Source: Methanomassiliicoccaceae archaeon
GTDB taxonomy: Archaea; Thermoplasmatota; Thermoplasmata; Methanomassiliicoccales; Methanomethylophilaceae
Assembly (NCBI GenBank): GCA_003555025.1
Contig: PWHV01000006.1
Location: forward strand, 1-40,032
Reading direction: 5' to 3'
Length of the DNA stretch: 40,032 nucleotides
The notes under the pieces were generated by a model. It saw nothing but the letters and a program-made list of their open reading frames with translations. It did not search any database and was not told the origin of the DNA. Positions 18,147 to 25,706 of the stretch are shown in pieces. Numbering within the stretch: position 1 is the first letter of the stretch; every line of letters begins with the position of its first letter. The position numbers and the translations under genes are program-made.

Positions 18147-21100
18147 CTAATGACCGTAGCGGTAGCGGCCGGGGGGGATCCTCAACTCAAAGCGCGCGCC
18201 CTTGCCGGGGGCGCCGGTCTCCTCGATCTCTATGCCGGTGATCGCCAGAATTTCCTTGATGATGAACAGCCCCATCCCGGTGTTGATGCCGTGGGCGCGT
18301 TCGAATATCCTCTGCTTATCATCGGCGTCTATGCCTTTACCGTCATCCTCCCAGAATATGGTCAGGTGTCCATCGTCGACCCGGTGGCCCAACCTGACGA
18401 TGTTGGCCCCGTCGCCGTGGCGAAGGGTGTTGTCCAAGAGGTTGGTGAACACCTTGGGAAGCATGGTGTCGGCGAAAACCATGATGCCCTCGGTGTCATT
18501 CTCCAGACGAAGGCCGTCGAAATCTTGCTCGGGTGGAAGCGTGTCCTCCAGCTGCTGCCACTCCGGCGCCTGGGAGCCGATATCGCCATACAGCTTGGTG
18601 AAATCTATCTGCGAATGTATCTTCTCGGTTATCTCCATAAGGCGTTCGATGAGCTCGGAGGTCCTCATGTCAGGGTCGTCGAGCATCATCCTCAGGAAAC
18701 CGCCCAGCGCCAATGTCTGGTTAAGGACGTCATGCCGGGTCACGCCGGTCAGCAGGGTGAGCTGGCGGTTGGCGCTGCGCAACGCTTCCTCGGCCAGCTT
18801 CCTGTCGGTGACGTCGCGTACGGTCTCGATGGCGCCGATCAGTTCCCCTTTGCAACCGTATATAGGGCGGGCCATTGCCCAGAGCCTCATCTTTTTGCCC
18901 CCTACAGTAACCGGGACATCGTCCACCGCCATGGTGTCCCCGCGCCTCTCTATGTGCTCGTAGTGCCTCTCGGTTCCGGAATCGGGGTTCAACGCCAGGT
19001 CCAGAAGTACTGGACGCCGCTCGCCGTAGAACGGGACGGAATACTCCTGGTCGCCTCTGCCGACGATCTCCTCCGCCGCCACGCCGGTGATCTCCTCCAT
19101 GGCCTTGTTCCAGTACAACACGGTGCCGTCCCGGGAAACGACCATTGTCGGGTCGGGCAGGTTCCTTATGACGTCCGCCATTTGTGTCCTCGTTTCCAGC
19201 ATGACCTCGAACGCCTCGATCTGGCTGCTTATGTCTATATGGGCGCCCACTATGTTGTCAGCCGGCCGACCGTCCTCCTCGGTGAGCCTCCTCCCCCTCG
19301 ACAGTATCGAGGCGTGGCTGCCGTCGGCGCGGCGCATGCGGAACTGCGATTCGTACAACGAGGTGCTTCCGCTCTCGATGTACGAGAGCAAACGCCTGGC
19401 GGCGGCGTCGCGGTCTTCGGGGTGTATCAGATCGAACAAGGCATTCTCCATGCTGTCCCCGCCCTCGGCCTGACCCATGTCGGGCGGATGCCCCAGCATG
19501 GTGTAGTACTCGGGGCTGCACCATACCTTCCTATCAAGGGCGGAGATCTCCCATGCCCCGGTGTTGGAGGCCTCTATCAGGGTGCGGTAGAGCATCTCGC
19601 TCTCGGCCAACTTCCTCTCCGCGGCCTTGCGTTCGGTGATATCACGGCTAACGGCGATTATCCCTTCAGGTCGCCCGTAGTAATCTAGGAGGAAGTTGGC
19701 ATTCACCTCCACCCATACGGTGTGCCCGTCCTTGTGGTAATCCTCCAGTTCCAAGGTGTGAAAAATATCCTGCGGCGCCTTGCCCTCTTCCAGCTCCTGC
19801 AGGCTCCTCTCTAGAACGCTGACCGCGTTCCGGTATGATTCCGGGGTCATAATCTCGGAGATGTTCTTCCCGGTCTCTTCCTCCGCTGTATGGCCGCGGA
19901 TACCCTGCAGGGAAGTAGTGGTGAAGACCACATTCAAATCCATGTCGAGAATCGTTATGTTGTCGGCGGTGTTCTCGTTAAGTATGGTGAACAGCTCCTC
20001 CGTGCGGCGCAGCCTCTCCTTCTCCTCCACCTGCTCGGTGATGACCTCGGTGTTGACCACTATGCCGCCGATGGACCCGTCCTTCTGGTACCAGGGCATG
20101 CACTCCCATCTCGTCCAATCCACGGAGCCGTCCTCATGCTCGTATGAATCCATCTCAGCGCTCTCCACCGCCCCCCGCAAGCATCTCTGGTGCACCTCCC
20201 TCCATTTCTGCGGCAGGTCAGGGAACACCTCATAGTGATGCTTGCCGATGATGTCCCCCTCCACTCCGTACTGCTGCTTGTAGCCCTTGCTTACGAAAAG
20301 GTAGTTCAGATCGCGGTCGTGTATGGCGATGGCCGCCGTGGAGTTCTCCACTATGTAGCTCAGCATGTCGTAGGAGTGCTGCAGCTCGAGCTCGGCCTCC
20401 TTCTCTTTGGTTATGTCCGCATGGGTGCCGATCACTCGGAGCGGCCTCCCTTCATCATCGCGTTCCATGACCTGGCCGTGGTCCTTCACCCAAGCCCAAC
20501 CGCCGTCCTTGCAGCGTAAGCGGACCACGCATTGGTAATGATCGCTGGCACCATCGAAATGCTCCTTCATCGCCTGTTCCGAGGCGGCGATGTCATCGGG
20601 GTGGCAGAGCCCCCTCCACGTCTCGATGCTGATGGGGCGCAGCTCCTCCGGCGTGTAGCCGTGGGCCTCCAACCATCTGTCGTTGACTTCAGCCTCTCCG
20701 GTGCGCGGGTACCATTCCCATACTCCCATGTCCGAGTTCTCGATCGCCAAAGACAGCTTCTTCTCGCCCTCCTGAGAGGCGCCGAGGGCCAGGTTGCGGT
20801 CGTGGGCCAACAGCACTTGGGCCCCCAATGCCGACATGTTGCCCATGAACGCCTCCTCGTCGTTTAACCAGCACCGTGGCCCATCGCAGCTCTCCAGGCA
20901 GATGACCCCTCTGAGCTCGCCATCGACCACCATCCCGGTGTCGATCATGGAGCATGCATCCTCGCTCATGATGCATCCTTGGCGATGGTCGCAGAGCTCC
21001 GGGTCGTCGCTTATGTCCTCCGACTTGAGGATGATGTTATCCTTGAGCCTGTCGAGATACGGTCTCGCCCTTTCGTAGTCCGCAACGGGGCATTCGCCAT

Positions 21101-22094
21101 GGCTCGCGGACGGTCCGTCGTAGAGGGACCGGCAACGCATCTCCTCCGCATGCTCATCGACTTCCCATATGCTGCATCTGCTCGCGCCGATGCCGCCGCA
21201 TATCGCCTCTGTCATACGATGGAAAGCGGCGGGGATCTCACCTGAAGAGACCGCCCTGTCCATCTCCAGGCTGACGGCCGCGGTCCTTTGGAGCTCGGCG
21301 CGTTGCTCGGAGGCCTCCCCCTCCACCAGGGACTTCACCCAGGCAGTGACGTCCTGGAAGAGCAACGCCATGCGGCCCTTGTCGTGCCTAATTATCTCCA
21401 TGTCGTAATAGCTCCGACCGCCGTCCTCCTCAATTATCTCCACGGAATTGATGCTCTCTGACTCCCCGGTCTCATAGACTTTCCACAAAAGCCCTGACAG
21501 GCGATCCTTCGCCTCCGGCGGCAGCGTGGAAATGATATGCCCGATGGTGCTGCCCTCTTCGAACCCCCACTCCCCCGCCAAGGCGGAGGCGACCGGATTC
21601 ATGCTTAAGACCGTGCAGGCCTTCGGATCTCCCAGATCGCCCGTTTGCAAAATGATCAGTCCGGTCTGCAAGTGATTGACTATGTCGCAGAAGCCCTTGA
21701 CCTCCTTGAGCCCTCTCCAGTGGTCCACCGCCACATTCATCTTGTGCAACAGTTCGGTGAACTGCGACCGCGGGTCCCCTCCTTTCTGGATGTAGAAGTC
21801 GGCGCCGTTGTCGATGGCCTCGATGGCCACCTCCTCCCTCCCTCTGCCGGTGAAAAGGATGAAGGGCACATCGTCGTCACGGGAACGTATCTCCTTGAGA
21901 AGCCCGATGCCGTCCATATCCGGCATCTCGTAATCGGAGACGACGACATCGAACTCCTCCTGCTCCAACCTGCCTATGGCCTCCCTGGCGTTGTCGCATG
22001 TATCCACCGCCATTATCCTCTCGTCCCTCTCCAGGAAGAGTTTCGTCAGTTCGAGGAGGCTCTCCTCATCGTCCACGTAAAGGGCCCTGATCAA
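18147..22094 (-). CDS. Receiver-GAF-multi-PAS hybrid histidine kinase
   Basis: A signalling protein of about 1315 residues with no transmembrane segment seen, so probably cytoplasmic. Order: receiver domain (about 1-125, phospho-acceptor D54 in VVVSDYEMPDMDG, K104), a PAS-like region, a cysteine-rich GAF-like domain (about 285-430), roughly five PAS domains, an H-box RHDVLNQ (H at about 1121) of the archaeal type, and a HATPase domain with NLLDN, DDGKGI and GMGLFIIKEI. The receiver at the N-terminus rather than the end suggests input from another kinase. The start is read as TTG 22094, where the receiver fold begins (IRALYVDDEES), with a TATA candidate 26 nt upstream; open frame extends 40 codons further. 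It separates hisA from hisB. The ligand is unknown. Confidence 0.85.
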   Translation of the reverse strand: MIRALYVDDEESLLELTKLFLERDERIMAVDTCDNAREAIGRLEQEEFDVVVSDYEMPDMDGIGLLKEIRSRDDDVPFILFTGRGREEVAIEAIDNGADFYIQKGGDPRSQFTELLHKMNVAVDHWRGLKEVKGFCDIVNHLQTGLIILQTGDLGDPKACTVLSMNPVASALAGEWGFEEGSTIGHIISTLPPEAKDRLSGLLWKVYETGESESINSVEIIEEDGGRSYYDMEIIRHDKGRMALLFQDVTAWVKSLVEGEASEQRAELQRTAAVSLEMDRAVSSGEIPAAFHRMTEAICGGIGASRCSIWEVDEHAEEMRCRSLYDGPSASHGECPVADYERARPYLDRLKDNIILKSEDISDDPELCDHRQGCIMSEDACSMIDTGMVVDGELRGVICLESCDGPRCWLNDEEAFMGNMSALGAQVLLAHDRNLALGASQEGEKKLSLAIENSDMGVWEWYPRTGEAEVNDRWLEAHGYTPEELRPISIETWRGLCHPDDIAASEQAMKEHFDGASDHYQCVVRLRCKDGGWAWVKDHGQVMERDDEGRPLRVIGTHADITKEKEAELELQHSYDMLSYIVENSTAAIAIHDRDLNYLFVSKGYKQQYGVEGDIIGKHHYEVFPDLPQKWREVHQRCLRGAVESAEMDSYEHEDGSVDWTRWECMPWYQKDGSIGGIVVNTEVITEQVEEKERLRRTEELFTILNENTADNITILDMDLNVVFTTTSLQGIRGHTAEEETGKNISEIMTPESYRNAVSVLERSLQELEEGKAPQDIFHTLELEDYHKDGHTVWVEVNANFLLDYYGRPEGIIAVSRDITERKAAERKLAESEMLYRTLIEASNTGAWEISALDRKVWCSPEYYTMLGHPPDMGQAEGGDSMENALFDLIHPEDRDAAARRLLSYIESGSTSLYESQFRMRRADGSHASILSRGRRLTEEDGRPADNIVGAHIDISSQIEAFEVMLETRTQMADVIRNLPDPTMVVSRDGTVLYWNKAMEEITGVAAEEIVGRGDQEYSVPFYGERRPVLLDLALNPDSGTERHYEHIERRGDTMAVDDVPVTVGGKKMRLWAMARPIYGCKGELIGAIETVRDVTDRKLAEEALRSANRQLTLLTGVTRHDVLNQTLALGGFLRMMLDDPDMRTSELIERLMEITEKIHSQIDFTKLYGDIGSQAPEWQQLEDTLPPEQDFDGLRLENDTEGIMVFADTMLPKVFTNLLDNTLRHGDGANIVRLGHRVDDGHLTIFWEDDGKGIDADDKQRIFERAHGINTGMGLFIIKEILAITGIEIEETGAPGKGARFELRIPPGRYRYGH

Positions 22095-22115
22095 TCCGGC
22101 GCACCCCGTATATCT

Positions 22116-22146
22116 GGTTTTAAGAGGGCGGACCTGCCTTAAAACC
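22116..22146. promoter_or_regulatory. Inverted repeat GGTTTTAAG-N13-CTTAAAACC at the kinase promoter
   Basis: Two perfect 9-bp arms (22116-22124 and 22138-22146) are separated by 13 bp. On the minus strand the proximal arm reads CTTAAAACC, and is centred 26 nt before the kinase TTG start, so it doubles as the TATA box. A dimeric regulator bound to both arms would block TBP. The repeat is directly seen; the regulation is inferred. Confidence 0.5.
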
Positions 22147-22161
22147 GTTTCCAGTTTTTCC

Positions 22162-22185
22162 CCGCGAATGTTGTTCCATTCGCGG
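22162..22185. promoter_or_regulatory. 9-bp stem inverted repeat between kinase and hisB
   Basis: CCGCGAATG and CATTCGCGG are perfect arms around a 6-nt loop in the middle of the divergent intergenic region. It could be a second operator shared by both promoters; it lies outside both predicted transcripts, which argues against an RNA role. Confidence 0.45.
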
Positions 22186-22221
22186 CGGCGAGGCCCATCA
22201 TGCGTTCCATGCAAGCAAAGG

Positions 22222-22230
22222 TTACATAAT
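22222..22230 (+). promoter_or_regulatory. TATA-like box for hisB
   Basis: TTACATAAT predicts transcription start near 22250-22255, just before ATG 22259 and at the in-frame GTG 22250, so hisB is leaderless or nearly so. Confidence 0.4.
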
Positions 22231-22258
22231 CAGAAGTGAATCGGCCCGTGTGGGCAAC

Positions 22259-22804
22259 ATGAAGAGGAAAGCGAGCATATCCCGCGAGACGAAGGAGACC
22301 CGCATCAGCCTGTCCCTGCTTTTGGACGGCGAGGGGAAGCAGGACATCGAGTGCGAGGACCAATTCCTCACCCACATGCTGGACACCCTGGGGAGGTATT
22401 CCGGCATGGACCTAACGCTTAAGGCGTCGGGGGATGACCCGCACCATCTGATCGAGGATGCGGGCATAGTCCTGGGCAAGGCCCTGAGAGAGGCGATGGG
22501 TGACTCCCCCGTGCAGAGGATGGCCTCATCGACGGTGGCCATGGACGATGCGCTGGTGTCGGTCACCGTGGACCTTGTAGACCGCCCTTACGTGGACATC
22601 GACTGCGACGACCCGCTCTACCACCACTTCCTGCGCAGCCTCGCCACGGCGGCGGGGATGACGCTGCACGTGGTGGAGGTCAGAGGCTTCGACCCGCACC
22701 ACTCGGTGGAGGCGGCCTTCAAGGGCCTGGGCCGATGTCTGGAAGAAGCGTTGCGGCCCAGGGACGAGGAGCTCAGCACCAAGGGCGGGGTCAGGGGTGG
22801 CTGA
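22259..22804 (+). CDS. Imidazoleglycerol-phosphate dehydratase
   Basis: HisB dehydratase of about 181 residues. The manganese-binding histidine clusters are seen: [36 protein letters not shown] and [34 protein letters not shown] is the usual N-terminal strand. ATG 22259 fits the family N-terminus; an in-frame GTG at 22250 would add three residues and fits the TATA spacing slightly better. The gene starts the second his block, divergent from the kinase. Confidence 0.94.
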   Translation: MKRKASISRETKETRISLSLLLDGEGKQDIECEDQFLTHMLDTLGRYSGMDLTLKASGDDPHHLIEDAGIVLGKALREAMGDSPVQRMASSTVAMDDALVSVTVDLVDRPYVDIDCDDPLYHHFLRSLATAAGMTLHVVEVRGFDPHHSVEAAFKGLGRCLEEALRPRDEELSTKGGVRGG

Positions 22805-22805
22805 G

Positions 22806-23558
22806 ATGCTCACCCGCAGGATAATACCCTGCCTTGACGTCAAGGACGGCAACGTGGTCAAAGGTGTCAAGTTCCGCGACCTCAAGGACGTGGGCCACCC
22901 TCCGGAGCTGGCGACGGAGTACGAGCGCCAAGGCGCCGATGAGGTGACCTTCCTGGACATATCCGCCACCCAGGAGGCGAGGCGGACCATGCTCCGCATC
23001 GTGGAGGAGACCGCGGAGAAACTGTTCGTGCCCCTCACCGTGGGCGGCGGCATCAGGACGCGCAACGACATGCGCGAGGCCCTCAACGCCGGGGCGGACA
23101 AGGTGTCGGTGAACTCGGCGGCGGTGCGCTCACCGGAGCTCATATCCGTCTGCGCCGAGGACTTCGGCCGGCAGTGCGTGGTGGTGGCCATCGACGCCAA
23201 GCGCCATGGCCGTTCCTGGAAGGTGCACACCCACGGCGGCACCGAGTCCACCGACATCGACGCGGTGGAATGGGCCAAGACGGTGGAGGACCTCGGCGCC
23301 GGCGAGATACTGCTGACCTCGATGGACGCCGACGGCACCAAGGACGGCTACGACCTCGACCTCACCGGCATCATCGCCGATGAGGTGTCCATACCGGTGA
23401 TAGCCTCCGGCGGCTGCGGCAGCATCGAGCACATCTACGAGGTGTTCTCGCAGACGCGCGCGTCCGCGGCCCTGGCGGCCTCCATATTCCATTATGGCGA
23501 GCACACCGTGGGCGAGGTGAAGGAATACCTGCGCGACCAGGGGGTGCACGTGAGATGA
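22806..23558 (+). CDS. Imidazole glycerol phosphate synthase, cyclase subunit
   Basis: HisF, a TIM-barrel cyclase that forms IGP and AICAR using ammonia from HisH. The 250 residues show the catalytic aspartates in IPCLDVKDG and [10 protein letters not shown], and phosphate-binding motifs VGGGIRT and [14 protein letters not shown] 22806 is chosen since homology starts with [10 protein letters not shown]; a GTG at 22797 within hisB would add three residues. It overlaps hisIE by 4 nt. Confidence 0.95.
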   Translation: MLTRRIIPCLDVKDGNVVKGVKFRDLKDVGHPPELATEYERQGADEVTFLDISATQEARRTMLRIVEETAEKLFVPLTVGGGIRTRNDMREALNAGADKVSVNSAAVRSPELISVCAEDFGRQCVVVAIDAKRHGRSWKVHTHGGTESTDIDAVEWAKTVEDLGAGEILLTSMDADGTKDGYDLDLTGIIADEVSIPVIASGGCGSIEHIYEVFSQTRASAALAASIFHYGEHTVGEVKEYLRDQGVHVR

Positions 23559-24154
23559 ACCTCGTCTACGACCGCGACGGCCTCATACCGGTGGTGGTGC
23601 AGGACCGCCTCAGCAACGAGGTCCTCATGGTGGCCTGGGCCAACGAGGAGGCGGTGCGGCTGATGGAGGAGACCGGCAACACCCACTTCTGGTCCCGCAG
23701 CCGTCAGGAGCTGTGGCGCAAGGGGGACAGCTCCGGCCACTACCAGCACATCATATCGATGGAGACCGACTGCGACCGCGACACCCTGCTGGTGAGGGTG
23801 GAGCAGGAGGGCGTCGCCTGCCACACCGGCGAGCCCAGCTGCTTCTACGAGCATCTCAGCGGCGACACCGGCGCCACCATGGCAATCATCCCTCGGTTGA
23901 TGCGGGCCATCGAGGACCGCCGCGACAATCCCGTGGAGGGGAGCTACACCTGCCGCCTCATGCAGGACGAGAACCTGATGTGCAAGAAGCTGATAGAGGA
24001 GGCGGGCGAGCTGGCGCTGGCGATCAAGGACGGCGGGGAGGACGAGATGGCCTGGGAGCTGGCCGACCTTATATACCACCTCATGGTCGCCGTGGCGTCC
24101 ACCGGGCTGCCGGTGGACAAGGCCTACGCCAAGCTGAAGGAGAGAAGGAGATGA
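23555..24154 (+). CDS. Bifunctional phosphoribosyl-AMP cyclohydrolase/phosphoribosyl-ATP pyrophosphatase
   Basis: HisI-HisE fusion of 199 residues covering steps 2 and 3 of histidine synthesis. The HisI domain (about 1-105) has [17 protein letters not shown], the metal-site [13 protein letters not shown] and [11 protein letters not shown]. The HisE domain (about 108-199) has [17 protein letters not shown] and [11 protein letters not shown], the MazG-like pyrophosphatase motif. Both halves look intact. ATGA overlaps join it to hisF and to the PHP gene. Confidence 0.95.
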   Translation: MNLVYDRDGLIPVVVQDRLSNEVLMVAWANEEAVRLMEETGNTHFWSRSRQELWRKGDSSGHYQHIISMETDCDRDTLLVRVEQEGVACHTGEPSCFYEHLSGDTGATMAIIPRLMRAIEDRRDNPVEGSYTCRLMQDENLMCKKLIEEAGELALAIKDGGEDEMAWELADLIYHLMVAVASTGLPVDKAYAKLKERRR

Positions 24155-24798
24155 GATACGACCTCCACGCCCACACCCTGATAAGCGACGGCGAGCTGCT
24201 CCCCGCGGAGCTGGCCGCCCGAGCGATGGTCTCCGGCCACAGCGCCGTGGCGATCACCGACCACGTCGACATGACCAACATCGACTCGGCCATCGGTCAG
24301 GCGCTGCGGGCGGCGGAGCTCGTCGAGGACTACATCCGCGTCATCCCCGGAGTGGAGATAACCCATGTTCCGCCATCGAAGATAAACGGCCTGGTGGAGA
24401 GGGCTAGGCGTCTGGGCGCGGAGATCGTCGTGGTCCACGGCGAGACCCTGGTGGAGCCGGTGGCGGCGGGGACCAACCGCATGGCGGTGCAGAACCCCGA
24501 GGTGGACATACTCGCCCATCCGGGAGCGATAAGCCCCGCCGACGTGGAGGCGGCGGCGGCCAACAACGTCGCCCTGGAGATAACCGGCCGCAAGGGCCAC
24601 AGCCTCGCCAACGGCCACGTCGCCCGGCTGGCGGCCTCGCTGGGAGCGGAGATGCTGGTCAATTCCGACGCCCACGCCCCCGGCGACCTGATGGACGCCG
24701 ACCGCGCCGGAGCGGTGGCCTTGGGCGCGGGGATGGACGAGAGGCTGGCCCATCGCGCCCTGGAGGCCTTTCCGGCGGAGCTCGTCCGCCGGCTCTGA
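24151..24798 (+). CDS. PHP-domain phosphoesterase, candidate histidinol phosphatase
   Basis: A 215-residue PHP-family protein with metal-binding motifs YDLHAHTLISDGEL (N-terminal HxH), ITDHVDM, a central VVVHGE, LAHPG, and NSDAHAP near the end. The family includes histidinol-phosphate phosphatases and other phosphoesterases such as RNase P p30-like proteins. It is the last gene of the hisB-F-IE operon with an ATGA overlap and an AAGGAG site 7 nt upstream, so it most likely removes phosphate from histidinol phosphate, a step not covered by other genes here. The substrate assignment is by context. Confidence 0.8.
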   Translation: MRYDLHAHTLISDGELLPAELAARAMVSGHSAVAITDHVDMTNIDSAIGQALRAAELVEDYIRVIPGVEITHVPPSKINGLVERARRLGAEIVVVHGETLVEPVAAGTNRMAVQNPEVDILAHPGAISPADVEAAAANNVALEITGRKGHSLANGHVARLAASLGAEMLVNSDAHAPGDLMDADRAGAVALGAGMDERLAHRALEAFPAELVRRL

Positions 24799-24801
24799 TT
24801 C

Positions 24802-24810
24802 TTTTATACC
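24802..24810 (+). promoter_or_regulatory. TATA-like box for MTA phosphorylase
   Basis: TTTTATACC is centred 25 nt before ATG 24831 and no ribosome site is present, so the gene is probably leaderless and transcribed apart from the his operon. Confidence 0.5.
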
Positions 24811-24830
24811 AGCAATACGATTATCTTCGG

Positions 24831-25610
24831 ATGACATCGCGCATAGGCATCATCGGAGGGTCAGGGGTCTACGACCCAGGGGCCTTCGACCTCGAGCGGA
24901 AAGTGGACATGGACACCCCCTACGGCAAGCCCTCGGGGCAGATATTGGTGGGCAGGATGTACGGGGCGGACGTAGCGTTCATCCCCCGTCACGGCGAGTC
25001 CCACGAGCACCCGCCCCACAAGGTGCCCTACCAGGCCAACATATGGGCCATGAAGGAGCTGGGCGTCGATGTCATAATATCGCCCTGCGCGGTCGGCTCC
25101 CTGCAGGAGGAGTACCGCCCCGGAGAGCTGGTCCTCGCCGACCAGTTCATCGATTTCACCAAGACCCGCGAGTACACCTTCTTCCATGGCCCCAAGACGG
25201 TGCACATCAGCATCCCCGACCCGTTCTGCGAGGAGATCAACGCCCTCTTCCACCAGGAGGCGGAGGGGTTGGGCATCCCCATCCACCGAGGGGGCGCGTA
25301 CCTCTGCATCGAGGGGCCCCGCTTCTCCACCAAGGCGGAGAGCAGGATGTACCGCAACTTCGCGGACATCATCGGCATGACGGTGGTGCCGGAGTGCCAG
25401 CTGGCGAGGGAGATGGGGATGTGCTACTGCAGCCTGGCCATGGTCACCGACTATGATGTGTGGAAGGACCGGCCGGTGGAGCTGTCCACCGTGCTCAAGA
25501 CCATGAGCGAGAACCTGCACAAGGTCTCCGCGCTGCTGGAGGCGGTTCTGCCCAGGCTATCCTCGCGGGATTGCGGCTGCGCCGCGGCCGCGGAGCAGGC
25601 GGGTGTCTGA
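24831..25610 (+). CDS. S-methyl-5'-thioadenosine phosphorylase
   Basis: Purine nucleoside phosphorylase superfamily member of 259 residues that cleaves methylthioadenosine with phosphate to adenine and methylthioribose 1-phosphate. Seen are IGIIGGSGVYD, PRHGESHEHPPHKVPYQAN (phosphate-side motif), YLCIEGPRFSTKAESRMY, and MVTDYDVW, whose aspartates contact the 6-amino group in adenine-specific members. This favours MTA over methylthioinosine. The C-terminal tail has a small cysteine/alanine cluster (CGCAAAAEQAG) of unknown meaning. Confidence 0.9.
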   Translation: MTSRIGIIGGSGVYDPGAFDLERKVDMDTPYGKPSGQILVGRMYGADVAFIPRHGESHEHPPHKVPYQANIWAMKELGVDVIISPCAVGSLQEEYRPGELVLADQFIDFTKTREYTFFHGPKTVHISIPDPFCEEINALFHQEAEGLGIPIHRGGAYLCIEGPRFSTKAESRMYRNFADIIGMTVVPECQLAREMGMCYCSLAMVTDYDVWKDRPVELSTVLKTMSENLHKVSALLEAVLPRLSSRDCGCAAAAEQAGV

Positions 25611-25706
25611 GGCATCTCCCCGTCCGCCGGTCCGATGGCCTGCATGCTGATGCGGCCGGGCCTGAGGCTTGGCTAACAGGAGCGCGTCGCAACCCAGCGC
25701 TGAAGC

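Noticed and set aside
18136-18148. AGGTCATTGACCT palindrome at the end of the kinase gene
   Set aside because: It lies at the stop codon of the kinase, has only 6-bp arms, no T tract and no nearby promoter that it could regulate clearly.
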